Assembly (NCBI GenBank): GCA_913060695.1
Contig: CAJXUA010000009.1
Location: forward strand, 1-64,000
Length of the DNA: 64,000 bases
Direction of reading: 5' to 3'
Source: an uncultured Gammaproteobacteria bacterium
Lineage (GTDB): Bacteria > Pseudomonadota > Gammaproteobacteria > Pseudomonadales > Pseudohongiellaceae
A program made the position numbers and the translations under genes. This document shows, piece by piece, positions 19,829-28,852 of this stretch. The notes below the pieces were generated by a model. That model searched no databases. It was given only the letters and a program-made list of their open reading frames with translations, and was not told the origin of the DNA. How positions within the stretch are numbered: position 1 is the stretch's first letter; the number at the start of each line of letters is the position of its first letter.

Positions 19829-19848
19829 CAACAGCCTTTGGGCTGTTG
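19829..19848. other. Perfect hairpin, 8-bp stem
   Basis: CAACAGCC, loop TTTG, then GGCTGTTG. A second G/C-rich arm (CCCTTCGGG) follows at once. Neither strand has a U run after it, so it is not called as a rho-independent terminator. Confidence 0.5.
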
Positions 19849-19915
19849 CAACCCTTCGGGCTGCGCGCTTTGCGTTTGTCTTCGATTGCTGGCGCAATCG
19901 ATCAAACCCTCTGAC

Positions 19916-19935
19916 GGGTTCGAACCCCTCTCTCT
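19916..19935 (+). repeat. Inverted fragment of the tRNA-Ser 3' end
   Basis: These 20 nt match the T-arm plus acceptor 3' strand of the neighbouring tRNA-Ser in opposite orientation at 19 of 20 positions (counterpart 20005-20024). It includes the palindrome GGGTTCGAACCC. In the tRNA primary transcript it could pair with the mature 3' half over 20 bp, the one difference being a permitted G-U pair. Confidence 0.65.
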
Positions 19936-19998
19936 TGTTGACCTAAAGTAGATCTTTTCGAGGGCAGCGTTGCGTCGCGCTGCAGGGGATTTCTTATA

Positions 19999-20089
19999 TG
20001 GCGGAGAGAGAGGGATTCGAACCCTCGATAGGGGATTAGCCTATACACCCTTAGCAGGGGTGCGCCTTCAGCCACTCGGCCATCTCTCC
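19999..20089 (-). tRNA. tRNA-Ser (anticodon GCU)
   Basis: 91 nt class II tRNA. The acceptor GGAGAGA pairs with TCTCTCC, followed by discriminator G and an encoded CCA. The anticodon loop CTGCTAA reads GCU (serine codons AGU/AGC) on a CACCC/GGGTG stem. There is a long variable arm (TATAGGCTAATCCCCTATC) and a T-arm with GGTTCGAATCC. The location after alaS-lysC-csrA is the classic gammaproteobacterial order; the tRNA-Arg that often follows is not present here. Confidence 0.95.
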
Positions 20090-20103
20090 AAAAATGCGCG
20101 CAA

Positions 20104-20132
20104 ATCATACCACACATCATCTTAAATGGCAG
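20104..20132 (-). promoter_or_regulatory. Promoter of tRNA-Ser
   Basis: Minus strand -35 CTGCCA (20127-20132), a 17-bp spacer, and -10 TATGAT (20104-20109). The start of transcription would be about 8-10 nt before the tRNA 5' end. The strong -10 and short leader fit a stable-RNA promoter. Confidence 0.6.
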
Positions 20133-20152
20133 TGGAATCGGGCGTTATTTCC

Positions 20153-20353
20153 TCACTCCTTTTCAGTGGGTTCGGTTGTCTCTGAATCTCGCTCTTTCTG
20201 AATGCGTTGATATATCTCTTCGCGGTGCACTGCGATATCCTTCGGGGCGTTTACACCTATTCGCACTTGATTGCCTTTGACGCCTAGTACAGTCACGGTA
20301 ACTTCGTCACCAACCATCAAAGTCTCACCAATACGCCTAGTTAAAATCAACAT
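20153..20353 (-). CDS. csrA: CsrA/RsmA carbon storage regulator
   Basis: 66 aa RNA-binding dimer. [20 protein letters not shown] and [20 protein letters not shown] include the conserved R44-type and L4/R6 RNA-contact residues; the acidic tail ETTEPTEKE is variable. CsrA binds GGA-containing hairpins in mRNA leaders and usually blocks ribosome access. Gene order lysC-csrA-tRNA-Ser is conserved. Its own leader contains several GGA motifs (see 20361-20388), consistent with autoregulation. Confidence 0.97.
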   Translation of the reverse strand: MLILTRRIGETLMVGDEVTVTVLGVKGNQVRIGVNAPKDIAVHREEIYQRIQKERDSETTEPTEKE

Positions 20354-20360
20354 GTTGCTT

Positions 20361-20388
20361 CTCCTTTCCTGCTTCTGTGTCCTTGTAT
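20361..20388 (-). promoter_or_regulatory. Candidate CsrA autoregulatory sites in the csrA leader
   Basis: On the minus strand the leader holds AUACAAGGACAC (20377-20388), matching the first nine bases of the CsrA consensus RUACARGGAUGU exactly, and then AGGAAAGGAG (20361-20370), where the second GGA is the ribosome-binding site of csrA. A further GGA is in GGGATATAC just upstream. Two high-quality sites with one over the Shine-Dalgarno is the layout of the autoregulated E. coli csrA leader. Confidence 0.65.
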
Positions 20389-20576
20389 ATCCCGCTGTAC
20401 TCTAATTGAGTATACGCTGGAATTTCACACTCAGATGTAGCATTAGCTTACGTCTATTTGCCTTGTAACGAAAATAGAGAAATTCTCTTATATCGATACG
20501 TTCCCACCCCTGGCGCAAACAGACAAGCTCTGTACATCAAGCACTAACGGCAAACTAGAGAAAACTGAGCCTAGAT

Positions 20577-21806
20577 TCAGCTCTTTTCCTCGTCTCCTAG
20601 CTCAAATGCACTGTGCAGTGCTCGCACAGCAAGTTCGAGGTACTTCTCGTCGATCACTACCGATATCTTAATCTCTGACGTGGTAATAATCTGGATATTA
20701 ATCGACTCATTAGCCAGAGTCTGGAACATCTTACTCGCGATGCCGGCGTGAGAGCGCATTCCTACCCCTACCAAAGAAATCTTAGCGATCTTCTTATCTA
20801 GGGCAACATCGCGGGCTTTCACGTCCTCACCAATACGACCGATAATTTGGCGAACTTGTTCGCTGTCCGCACGCTTCACCGTGAAAGTAATATCGGTAGT
20901 GCCATCGGCAGAAACGTTCTGCACGATCACATCGACTTCGATGCCAGCGTCGCTGACAGGGCCAATTACGCGGTATGCGATTCCGGGGACATCTGGCACT
21001 CCAGAGACAGTCACTTTTGCCTCGTCTCTCGTGAATGCAATACCCGAGATAATGGGAGCTTCCATTTCGTTTTCATCCTCTAAACTGATTAATGTACCTG
21101 GGTCGTCTTCAAAGCTGGAAAGTACGCGCAAGGGAACCTTATATTTCCCGGCAAACTCCACAGAGCGAATCTGCAAAATCTTTGCGCCAAGACTCGCCAA
21201 TTCCAGCATTTCTTCGAACGTAATCGTACGCAGTAAGCGTGCATCCTCAACCACTCGCGGGTCGGTGGTGTACACACCCTTCACGTCGGTATAGATCTGG
21301 CACTCGTCTGCCTTGAGTGCGGCTGCAAGAGCCACTGCAGAGGTATCCGAGCCGCCACGGCCTAGCGTGGTGATGTTGCCAGCCTCATCAATACCCTGGA
21401 AACCGGCCACCACTACGACATTACCTTCCGCAAGTTCGCGACGAATATTCTTGTCGTCGATCTCTTTGATGCGTGCGCGGGTGTGCGACTCGTCCGTCAG
21501 GATACGGACCTGGCCACCCGTAAACGAGCGCGCCTTGCACCCACGTTTTTGGAGGGCGATGCTGAGCAACGCGATAGTCACTTGCTCACCAGTGGAGAGC
21601 AGCACATCCATCTCGCGTGCAGAGGGTTGTTCGTCAAGCGCATTGGCAAGGTCTAGTAATCGATTAGTCTCGCCACTCATAGCCGAGACGACTACGACGA
21701 CGTCGTGACCCGCCTTTCTCGTGGCAATGACGCGATCCGCGACCGCCTCGATGCGCTCGGTTGTTCCTACAGAAGTACCACCAAATTTTTGAACGTATAG
21801 TGCCAT
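20577..21806 (-). CDS. lysC: Aspartate kinase, monofunctional
   Basis: 409 aa, first step of the aspartate pathway to lysine, threonine and methionine. The kinase domain has KFGGTSVG (7-14), GFQGIDEAGNITTLGRGGSDTSA and YTDVKGVYTTDPR; the C-terminal third has two ACT domains, the second with SLVGVGMRSHAGIASKMFQTL, which bind feedback inhibitors. It is not fused to homoserine dehydrogenase, unlike E. coli ThrA; the separate hom gene lies at 32534. It is 117 nt downstream of alaS on the same strand and 223 nt before csrA. Confidence 0.96.
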   Translation of the reverse strand: MALYVQKFGGTSVGTTERIEAVADRVIATRKAGHDVVVVVSAMSGETNRLLDLANALDEQPSAREMDVLLSTGEQVTIALLSIALQKRGCKARSFTGGQVRILTDESHTRARIKEIDDKNIRRELAEGNVVVVAGFQGIDEAGNITTLGRGGSDTSAVALAAALKADECQIYTDVKGVYTTDPRVVEDARLLRTITFEEMLELASLGAKILQIRSVEFAGKYKVPLRVLSSFEDDPGTLISLEDENEMEAPIISGIAFTRDEAKVTVSGVPDVPGIAYRVIGPVSDAGIEVDVIVQNVSADGTTDITFTVKRADSEQVRQIIGRIGEDVKARDVALDKKIAKISLVGVGMRSHAGIASKMFQTLANESINIQIITTSEIKISVVIDEKYLELAVRALHSAFELGDEEKS

Positions 21807-21923
21807 TTTTTTTTCATAGTTTTAAACGGGTGCAAATTAAACAAAATTGCAGTTTGCTTTGCAAGCGCATATGGAGAGTCCGTTTCCTCTCCCTATCGCG
21901 ACGCACTGCCTTTGTCATGAATT

Positions 21924-24533
21924 TTATAGTTGGGTTTCCAGCCAAGCTTGTACGCTGCCTAAAGCTTGCGGTAGCGCATCGGGCTCTGTGCCGCCGGCCA
22001 TGGCCATGTCTGGCCTACCGCCGCCTTTGCCGCCTACCTGAGAGGCAACCATATTAACCAAGTCGCCTGCTTTGACACGCGTCACTAGATCTTTGCTGAC
22101 TCCTGCCACAATGCTGACCTTGCCGTCCTCGACACTTGCCAGCACTACGACCGAAGTTCCGAGCTTGTTCTTCAATTGATCTACGGTATCACGCAAGGTT
22201 TTCGCATTGAAACCACTGACTGCCTTCGCTAGCAATTTAACTTCGCCAACACTGACTGCCTCTGCCGCAATATCGCTACCCGCCGCGCTGGCGAGTTTAA
22301 CTTTTAGCTGTTCGAGTTCTTTCTCTAAACTGCGATTGCTAAGCATGATCTGCTGTACTTTCTCTACTAGGCTATCGGCATTAGTCTTTACGACATCCGA
22401 CAGTTGCTTGAGCATCTGCTCTTGCTGCGCCACGATCGCCAGAGCACCCTGCCCAGTCACTGCCTCTACTCGACGTACACCTGCGGCAATGCCCGACTCG
22501 CCGATGAACTTGAACAGGCCGATATCGCCAGTTCGCTCGACGTGAGTACCACCACAAAGCTCTGTAGAAAACTCGCCCATGCTCACTACTCGCACCTGAT
22601 CGCCGTATTTCTCACCGAACAGCGCCATCGCACCGGCATTCATTGCCTCGTCGATCCCCATGACCTGTTTAGACACTGCGGTATTCTTTAAAATTTGCGC
22701 ATTCACCAAGGCTTCAACTTGCGACAACTCCGCAGCACTCATAGCGGATTGATGAGAGAAGTCAAACCGCAGACGCTCAGCGTTAACCAAGGAACCCTTC
22801 TGGGTCACGTGCTCGCCCAAGACTGTACGCAGCGCGGCATGCAATAGATGAGTCGCAGAATGGTTTAAGGCAATCGCGGCACGGTTGTCCTTCTCTACGG
22901 CAGCTTCAATCTTTTCGCCCTTCTTCAAAGAGCCAGAGCGTAGGAAGCCTTTGTGGATGAAGTGTTCGCCCTGCTTCTGCGTGTCTATCACCTCAAACAT
23001 TGCAGCATTGCTAGCACCAGCGCGGCTGTTCAGTACGCCCTTGTCGCCAACCTGACCACCGGACTCGGCGTAGAAAGGACTGCTATCAAGAATCAATAGC
23101 GCCTCGCCCTCCCCCGCAATCGCATCAACCGCTTGACCATCGCGGTAGATCGCCAAAATAGTGGAAGGGCCTGCTAGATGCTCGTAGCCAGTAAACTCTG
23201 TGGCCTGTTTTACGTCGATGACGAGTTTCTCAACTGCATTGAACTTGCCTGCGGCACGGGCCTGTTGCTTCTGCACAGCCATGGCACGATCGAAACCCTC
23301 ATGATCAAGTGTCAGGCCATGCTCTCGAGCTACATCATTAGTAAGGTCGACCGGAAAGCCAAAGGTGTCGTATAGCTTAAAGACTGTGTCACCGGACAAG
23401 ACCTTACCTTTCAAGTCTGCTATGGCGCCCTTGAGAATGGTCATGCCATTTTCTAGGGTACGCGCAAACTGCTGCTCCTCTTCCTGCAGCACTTTCTCGA
23501 CGGTGCTCTGACGGGCCTTCAACTCTGGATAGGCTTCGCCCATTTGTTTCACGAGAGAATCGACCAGACGGTAGAAGAAAATATCCTTCACGCCTAATTG
23601 ATAACCATGACGCACAGCGCGACGCACGATGCGACGCAGCACATAGCCACGACCTTCATTCGATGGCAGCACCCCATCTACGATGAGGAAGGAACAGGAG
23701 CGAATATGGTCCGCGATCACTCGCAGTGAGGTGTTGCTTATGTCATCGGTACCCGTGATCTGCGCGGCAGACTTGAGCAGCGCCTCGAACAGGTCGATCT
23801 CGTAGTTGCTGTGCACATGCTGCAGCACTGCGGCTAGTCGCTCTAAACCCATACCAGTATCCACCGAAGGCTTGGGCAGTGGCACTAGCGTGCCATCAGG
23901 CTGGCGGTCGAACTGCATGAATACGAGATTCCAGATCTCGATATAGCGGTCGCCGTCATCATTGGGGCTGCCGGGTGGCCCGCCGGCCACATCGGGCCCG
24001 TGGTCATAGAATATTTCGGAACAGGGACCACAGGGACCGGTATCGCCCATCGCCCAGAAATTGTCTTTCTCGCCTAAGCGTGAGAAACGCTCCTTTGGCA
24101 CGCCGATCTCCTGCAGCCAGATATCCTCTGCCTCTTGATCCTCATGGAAGACGGTAACCCAAAGCTTGTCCGCCGGCAGGCCTAATTCCTTGGTGAGGAA
24201 ATCCCAGGCAAAGCGAATCGCGTCGCGCTTGAAATAATCGCCGAAACTGAAGTTGCCCAGCATCTCGAAAAAAGTGTGGTGACGTGCGGTATAGCCGACG
24301 TTTTCCAGGTCATTGTGCTTGCCGCCTGCGCGCACGCAGCGCTGCGAGCTAGTGGCACGCGAATAAGAACGCACCTCATTGCCGAGGAACAAGTCCTTGA
24401 ACTGCACCATACCCGCATTAGTGAATAGCAGAGTTGGGTCGTTCGCTGGCACCAAAGAACTGCTAGCCACGATTTCATGACCTTGAGATTTAAAATAGTT
24501 TAAAAACTTTTGGCGAATGTCAGCAATTTTCAT
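21924..24533 (-). CDS. alaS: Alanyl-tRNA synthetase
   Basis: 869 aa class II synthetase, normal length. The N-terminal catalytic domain begins with [17 protein letters not shown] and has [16 protein letters not shown] and [12 protein letters not shown] (motif 3). The editing domain has [12 protein letters not shown] and [13 protein letters not shown], the zinc-binding set that removes serine and glycine from mischarged tRNA. The C-terminal C-Ala domain ends in [16 protein letters not shown]. It is the first gene of the alaS-lysC-csrA cluster. Confidence 0.97.
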   Translation of the reverse strand: MKIADIRQKFLNYFKSQGHEIVASSSLVPANDPTLLFTNAGMVQFKDLFLGNEVRSYSRATSSQRCVRAGGKHNDLENVGYTARHHTFFEMLGNFSFGDYFKRDAIRFAWDFLTKELGLPADKLWVTVFHEDQEAEDIWLQEIGVPKERFSRLGEKDNFWAMGDTGPCGPCSEIFYDHGPDVAGGPPGSPNDDGDRYIEIWNLVFMQFDRQPDGTLVPLPKPSVDTGMGLERLAAVLQHVHSNYEIDLFEALLKSAAQITGTDDISNTSLRVIADHIRSCSFLIVDGVLPSNEGRGYVLRRIVRRAVRHGYQLGVKDIFFYRLVDSLVKQMGEAYPELKARQSTVEKVLQEEEQQFARTLENGMTILKGAIADLKGKVLSGDTVFKLYDTFGFPVDLTNDVAREHGLTLDHEGFDRAMAVQKQQARAAGKFNAVEKLVIDVKQATEFTGYEHLAGPSTILAIYRDGQAVDAIAGEGEALLILDSSPFYAESGGQVGDKGVLNSRAGASNAAMFEVIDTQKQGEHFIHKGFLRSGSLKKGEKIEAAVEKDNRAAIALNHSATHLLHAALRTVLGEHVTQKGSLVNAERLRFDFSHQSAMSAAELSQVEALVNAQILKNTAVSKQVMGIDEAMNAGAMALFGEKYGDQVRVVSMGEFSTELCGGTHVERTGDIGLFKFIGESGIAAGVRRVEAVTGQGALAIVAQQEQMLKQLSDVVKTNADSLVEKVQQIMLSNRSLEKELEQLKVKLASAAGSDIAAEAVSVGEVKLLAKAVSGFNAKTLRDTVDQLKNKLGTSVVVLASVEDGKVSIVAGVSKDLVTRVKAGDLVNMVASQVGGKGGGRPDMAMAGGTEPDALPQALGSVQAWLETQL

Positions 24534-24617
24534 CTACGTTTCCAATAACAGGTTTGCTGTATAAGTTACAGTGTAAAAAGGCGCGCAATTATACCGTTAA
24601 CTACGGCAATTTGCAGG

Positions 24618-25664
24618 TCAATCTTCCGAGGCAATCACGTGACCATCACTGGATAAGAGGATGGCAATGGGCCTAGTTTTAGGGAAGTGGGACATCACAA
24701 TAGTGGTAATAATCAGCAGTGGCACACACAGGAACATGCCCGGCACACCCCAAATCGCGCCCCATAGAGCAAGATTGAACAAGATCACCACTGGGCTAAG
24801 ATTCAAGGACTTCCCAGTAATACGTGGTTCCAAAATATTGCCGATCAAGACCTGTAGTGCCGATATACCAAAAAGTACGGTGAAGAACAGGCCAAAATCG
24901 TCATTAGTCTGCGCCAAGGCCATCAGGGATGGGAAGATTGTGGCGATTATCGAGCCAATGGTCGGAATGAAGTTGAGCAGGAAAATCAGCAAGCCCCAAA
25001 TTTCTGCGAAATTGATGCCTAAAGCATTGAGCAATAGATAACTCAGGATGCCCGTCAGCGAGCTGGTGAACATCTTGATGCTGAGGTATTTCTGCACGTC
25101 TCCCTTTATTTGAGCGAGTATGCTCAACATGCGTTTCTCTTGCTTCGGGTCCCCTATCAGTGCCGCCAGCTTGCGGTTGAAGTTGCCTTGCTCGAATAAT
25201 AGGAACATCACATAAATTAGAATTAGGAAACTATCGCGGGCGATGCTGGTAAATGACACCGCGACCGATGCCACGATTGCAGATAAATCTAGCCGCGAAG
25301 ACAGGGTCTCGAAGAAGCCTTCGATAGGCAGATACTCGGAGAATGGCAGGCGATTCCACAAAGAGCGCAGATTGGCCTCGTAGGTCGTGGCCACACTACC
25401 CAGATCATTCAAGCTACCCCCCACGAATTGCACTAGGGCAGAGATCGTGAAGATAAAGGTCAGTATCGATGCAAGGAAGCACAGGAAACGCGGAATTCGA
25501 AAGCGGCCGATATGGATACGCATGAACCCACTGGCAAGTAGGTTGATGAGATACCAAATCGCGATGGCGATTACCAGTGGCAGTAGCAAATCTTGCGCGA
25601 CAATCAGCAGTGTGAACACCAAGGCGGTGATCAGCATTGCCATGGCAAACTTCAATATTTTCAT
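24618..25664 (-). CDS. AI-2E family transporter (PerM/TqsA type)
   Basis: 348 aa integral membrane protein with about seven to eight hydrophobic segments. The C-terminal part has the family pattern WGLLIFLLNFIPTIGSIIATIFP, NILEPRITGKSLNLSPVVI and WGAIWGVPGMFLCVPLLII. The family includes TqsA, an AI-2 exporter, and members implicated in sodium/proton exchange; substrate cannot be assigned from sequence. It is a single gene between alaS and the dsbD-like gene. Confidence 0.85.
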   Translation of the reverse strand: MKILKFAMAMLITALVFTLLIVAQDLLLPLVIAIAIWYLINLLASGFMRIHIGRFRIPRFLCFLASILTFIFTISALVQFVGGSLNDLGSVATTYEANLRSLWNRLPFSEYLPIEGFFETLSSRLDLSAIVASVAVSFTSIARDSFLILIYVMFLLFEQGNFNRKLAALIGDPKQEKRMLSILAQIKGDVQKYLSIKMFTSSLTGILSYLLLNALGINFAEIWGLLIFLLNFIPTIGSIIATIFPSLMALAQTNDDFGLFFTVLFGISALQVLIGNILEPRITGKSLNLSPVVILFNLALWGAIWGVPGMFLCVPLLIITTIVMSHFPKTRPIAILLSSDGHVIASED

Positions 25665-25837
25665 CTGGCCTAGGCTCTCATTTCTGCCCGTCTCTAGCAG
25701 AGTCCATTCGGGTTAAGGTTTAGTCAAGCAGCCGCAATGGCAAGCTTTTCGAAGCCTAGCGGCAGAATAACACACAAATATGGGAACACAGACAAGGCTT
25801 GGCACATGTGTGCAAGCCTTGCCTAGAGATTGAAGGA

Positions 25838-27997
25838 CTAGAGATTGGTAAAGGTGTCCACTACGATCGAGGGCGTCAGGATTTGCGGCAAGATCACCGG
25901 CTCCTTTCCTGCACCTGGGTAGTAGACATAGAGCGGTACACTAGGGCGATTGAAGGCGTCGAGCACACGGCTAATCTCTGGATCTTGATTAGTCCAATCC
26001 CCCTTTAGATAGGTAATTCCTTGATCTGCCATGGCTTGAATGACGCGCTCAGAGCTCAATGTGGTCTGCTCGTTGGCGAGACAGGTAATGCACCAAGCCG
26101 CCGTCATATTGATGAAGACTGGCTTTCCTTCCGCCTGTAGCTCCTCGAATCGAGCAGTACCAAAGGCTTCGTAATTGGCCACCATATATTCGTCATCGCC
26201 ACCGCCCGCATAGGACTGTGTCATTGGGCGTGACTCTAGCATTGGCGACTGCAAAGAATAGAAGGCTACCACTATCGCAATCGTCGCCATGACCGCATTG
26301 GCGTTACGCCAGAAAGGCCCCACCACGGTACGCTTCTGCAGAAGCCATAGGCCGAAGGCCAAGAGAATACAGGCACCGACTACTATCGCCATGCCGTTCA
26401 CACCTACCTGATTGCCAAGGACCCACAAAAGCCAAAGAACAGTGGCATACATTGGGAAGGCCATGAACTCCTTAAAAGTGTTCATCCAGGCGCCTGGCTT
26501 GGGCATGAACTTCATTAACGCTGGGCTAAACGAGAGCACCAAGAACGGTAAGGCCATGCCTAGGCCGAGGAAGAAGAACACCAGCATCGCCACTAACCAA
26601 GATTGCGACAAGGCGAAGCCCAGCGCGGCACCCATGAATGGCGCAGTACAAGGGCTAGCCACGGCGGTCGCGAGCACACCCGTGAAGAAAGAGCCCTTAT
26701 AACCAGACTTAGAGGCTAGATTATTGCCAAGTCCCATGAAGCTAGTGCCGAACTCGAAGACACCGGACAGGCTTAGGCCGAAGCTGAAGAACAGGAAGAT
26801 CAGCAGCGACACGAACCAAGGTGACTGTAACTGGAAGGCCCAACCCACCGCCTCGCCACCTGCGCGCAAGGCGATCAGGATCGAGGCTAGTAACATGAAG
26901 GTCACGATGATACCGGCCGTATAAGCGACGCCGTGCAGACGCTGCTCGCTGGCCGCGGACTGCCCCTTAGAGGCAAGGCTCAATACTTTCAGCGAAAGCA
27001 CTGGGAAAACACAGGGCATTAGATTGAGAATCAGGCCACCGGCCAAGGCAAAGAAGATGACGCTCAGTAAGCCTGGACCACCAGTGCCATCGCCGCTAGC
27101 GGAGCCATTGGCTGCGAATGCAGTAACAGAGGACAAGTTCGCGGCGCTAGCTGGAATGGCTGAGACTAGATAGCCCTGCGTGTCGCCATTGGCACCCGTC
27201 ACGGCTAGCACACCCGGAATACTGTCGTTCTCTACGCGGAAACGACGCGCCTGTTCATGGGTGATCTGTACCATACCGGGACTAAGCGTGACATCACGCA
27301 ATGGGGCGGGCTTGAGAATGCGCTTACTCTCTGGGAAGAACCAGACATCGCGCGCACCTTCGAAAACGGTTTCATCGGACTGGAAAGAAAGGCTGATGCG
27401 TTCGCCGCCAACGGCAAACAGCGACTGAATATCGTGCTCTTCCTGTGCAAGGGGCAGACTAGCGAAAGTCTTCGTGAAGGCCTGCTCCCACTTTGGCTCT
27501 GTCTCAAGGCTGAGGCCCCCTACGGGTAACTCTATGCCGACACGTCCCTCTCCCAGAATACAAATATCGTCGCAGACCTGCCATTGCACATACACTGAGG
27601 CCGCAAAGCTCTCCGCGCTATAGTCTTCCGGCACTGTCACGGTGACGGGCAGGAAAATCTCTTCCTCATAGGCGAAGGTAACGAGGTCGGAACCGGGGAA
27701 TGGTAGCCAAGTTGGGGTAGGAAACTGTAGTTCGCCGGCCACTGCGCCTGCGGGAAGCTCCCAGTCCATAAGGGCTGTCGCGTCACCACTATCGCCCTGC
27801 CAACGTGAATATGTATGCCAGTGTTCGGTTGGATCGAGGCGTACGGCTAGTGTTAGCGTTTCGCCGGCTACAGCATTCGCGCTCGCCGAGACGAGTTCTA
27901 CCTCGATCTCTTCACCTTTGAGTACTTCGGCCTGTGCAGCCAAGGGCATTGCTAGCAGTGATGCAAAGATCACTATTACGCTGGCTAACTTCCTCAT
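25838..27997 (-). CDS. dsbD: DsbD/ScsB-type protein-disulfide reductase
   Basis: 719 aa. A signal peptide (1-23) is followed by a periplasmic DsbD-alpha-like domain with the cysteine pair CDDIC, a central eight-helix membrane domain with the paired cysteines in LNLMPCVFPVLSLKV and TAVASPCTAPFMGAA, and a C-terminal thioredoxin-like domain with C636-I-T-C639. It carries electrons from cytoplasmic thioredoxin to periplasmic thiol proteins; DsbC at 34014 is a likely client. The three-residue spacing of the N-terminal cysteine pair differs from E. coli DsbD (five residues) and resembles ScsB-like members. Confidence 0.88.
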   Translation of the reverse strand: MRKLASVIVIFASLLAMPLAAQAEVLKGEEIEVELVSASANAVAGETLTLAVRLDPTEHWHTYSRWQGDSGDATALMDWELPAGAVAGELQFPTPTWLPFPGSDLVTFAYEEEIFLPVTVTVPEDYSAESFAASVYVQWQVCDDICILGEGRVGIELPVGGLSLETEPKWEQAFTKTFASLPLAQEEHDIQSLFAVGGERISLSFQSDETVFEGARDVWFFPESKRILKPAPLRDVTLSPGMVQITHEQARRFRVENDSIPGVLAVTGANGDTQGYLVSAIPASAANLSSVTAFAANGSASGDGTGGPGLLSVIFFALAGGLILNLMPCVFPVLSLKVLSLASKGQSAASEQRLHGVAYTAGIIVTFMLLASILIALRAGGEAVGWAFQLQSPWFVSLLIFLFFSFGLSLSGVFEFGTSFMGLGNNLASKSGYKGSFFTGVLATAVASPCTAPFMGAALGFALSQSWLVAMLVFFFLGLGMALPFLVLSFSPALMKFMPKPGAWMNTFKEFMAFPMYATVLWLLWVLGNQVGVNGMAIVVGACILLAFGLWLLQKRTVVGPFWRNANAVMATIAIVVAFYSLQSPMLESRPMTQSYAGGGDDEYMVANYEAFGTARFEELQAEGKPVFINMTAAWCITCLANEQTTLSSERVIQAMADQGITYLKGDWTNQDPEISRVLDAFNRPSVPLYVYYPGAGKEPVILPQILTPSIVVDTFTNL

Positions 27998-28214
27998 TCA
28001 CAACTCTCCCACTTATATTGCTTTGATCCCGATTGTAGCGCTAAGCCAGCCTAGAGACCTCGCTCAATTGTGACTTTAAGTAACACTACAAGCTTCTTAC
28101 ATGGCTGGCTATATCCTATTAGAACACAGGCATTCTTGCCGCAAACGTCTTCGATTGCGAGGGTAAGACCAACTTTTTAGGCGAATTGTTACAAATAGCC
28201 CAAGGGATGCACGG

Positions 28215-28231
28215 TGGCACACTTAAAGCGT
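28215..28231 (+). promoter_or_regulatory. Weak sigma-54-like site
   Basis: TGGCAC-N5-AAGC with GG (28216-28217) and GC (28228-28229) separated by exactly 10 nt. The -12 half is AAGC rather than TTGC. One or two such matches are expected by chance in a window of this size; it is noted because of the mini-ORF 51 nt downstream. Confidence 0.25.
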
Positions 28232-28281
28232 ATGAAATGAGTCGTCGACGGCGTACTTCGTTGGATCTAGAGGAGGAGACC

Positions 28282-28305
28282 ATGAGGCAGTCGAGCACGG
28301 GCTAG
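28282..28305 (+). other. Seven-codon mini-ORF with strong ribosome-binding site
   Basis: AGGAGGAG (28271-28278) precedes an ATG; the ORF encodes MRQSSTG and stops at TAG (28303-28305). A hairpin, CTAGTCG, 9-nt loop, CGACTAG, spans 28306-28328 directly after. The nearly perfect Shine-Dalgarno suggests a leader peptide or the remnant of a lost gene. No plus-strand gene follows for it to regulate. Confidence 0.3.
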
Positions 28306-28324
28306 CTAGTCGTTCTAAATGCGA

Positions 28325-28852
28325 CTAGTCATTGGCCCCTGCATCATTGGCATTGTTTGCAGTAACACTCGAGGCGTCGGAACTGCTATCGCTAGCATCG
28401 CCTGTCTCAGTCTGTGTGGAAACAAGACCCTGTAGCGCCTCGAGGTTCTCTCGATAAAACGCTAAGGCTTCGTCTTTATCAAGCCGGTAGTTGAGGCTAA
28501 ATTCGCAAGTACGGTAGAGAATCTCGCGAGCAATAAGAATTGAAGGCGCTCTGCCGCCTAAGCCTAGGGTTCCAATCTGCCCCTCATTCGATAGAGATGT
28601 GCTCGTGTCTTTGCCTGCCACGGTGAGGCCGACGCCCTCGGCACCCGAAACGACTGCATCGGGGCTCGGGGCAAGGCAATATTTCTCCGTCGTGCTGGCA
28701 GCCATGATGAACATCAGGCCGCGCTCGCCATCCTCGGAATAAATGTCGATCCCATCCAGTACGCGTACCTGATTTGAGAACGACTGCGTGAACGCGTGGT
28801 TTGCGCAGCCGTTCAAAGTCAACAAGACGAAGACCGAGAGAGAGAAGCGCAT
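28325..28852 (-). CDS. Putative lipoprotein, unrecognised family
   Basis: 175 aa. The N-terminus MRFSLSVFVLLTLNGCANH has a lipobox (LNGC, C16), so the mature protein should be lipid-anchored. The body contains IDIYSEDGERGLMFIMAAS, a repeated-looking glycine-rich stretch and a conserved-looking RTCEFSLNYRLDKDEALAFYRENL. The C-terminal 25 residues are Ser/Asp/Asn/Ala-rich and probably disordered. I do not recognise the family. Start and upstream stop overlap as TGATG, so it is translationally coupled to the secreted protein at 28852-29247; the two probably act together. Confidence 0.7.
   Translation of the reverse strand: MRFSLSVFVLLTLNGCANHAFTQSFSNQVRVLDGIDIYSEDGERGLMFIMAASTTEKYCLAPSPDAVVSGAEGVGLTVAGKDTSTSLSNEGQIGTLGLGGRAPSILIAREILYRTCEFSLNYRLDKDEALAFYRENLEALQGLVSTQTETGDASDSSSDASSVTANNANDAGAND

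Larger units (their letters stand above)
19435..19998. other. G/T-rich non-coding region between tRNA-Ser and the epoxide hydrolase gene
   Basis: 564 nt without a credible gene. The plus strand is rich in G runs and T runs (for example 19515-19531, a run of G tracts that could form a quadruplex). A block of about 45 nt occurs twice in direct orientation (19560-19603 and 19622-19667) around CTCGCCCTGCGGGCATTGCT. A perfect 8-bp hairpin lies at 19829-19848 (CAACAGCC, loop TTTG). Open frames on the minus strand here encode only low-complexity Pro/Gln/Asn/Lys-rich sequence and lack start signals. Confidence 0.6.
27998..28324. other. Non-coding region upstream of the dsbD-like gene
   Basis: 327 nt. 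It should hold the minus-strand promoter of the dsbD-like gene, but I see no clear -35/-10 pair. On the plus strand it contains a sigma-54-like GG-N10-GC site (28215-28231), a strong Shine-Dalgarno with a 7-codon ORF (28271-28305), and a 7-bp hairpin ending in the neighbouring gene. These are listed separately. Confidence 0.5.

Noticed and set aside
19549..19905. Minus-strand frames of 118 and 111 codons
   Set aside because: Pro/Gln/Asn/Lys-rich low-complexity translation of the G/T-rich segment, overlapping each other, without start signals.
20409..20414. TATACT as a csrA -10 element (minus strand)
   Set aside because: Good hexamer and position, but no -35 sequence at the proper spacing; csrA may also be read from lysC. 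Too weak to list as a promoter.
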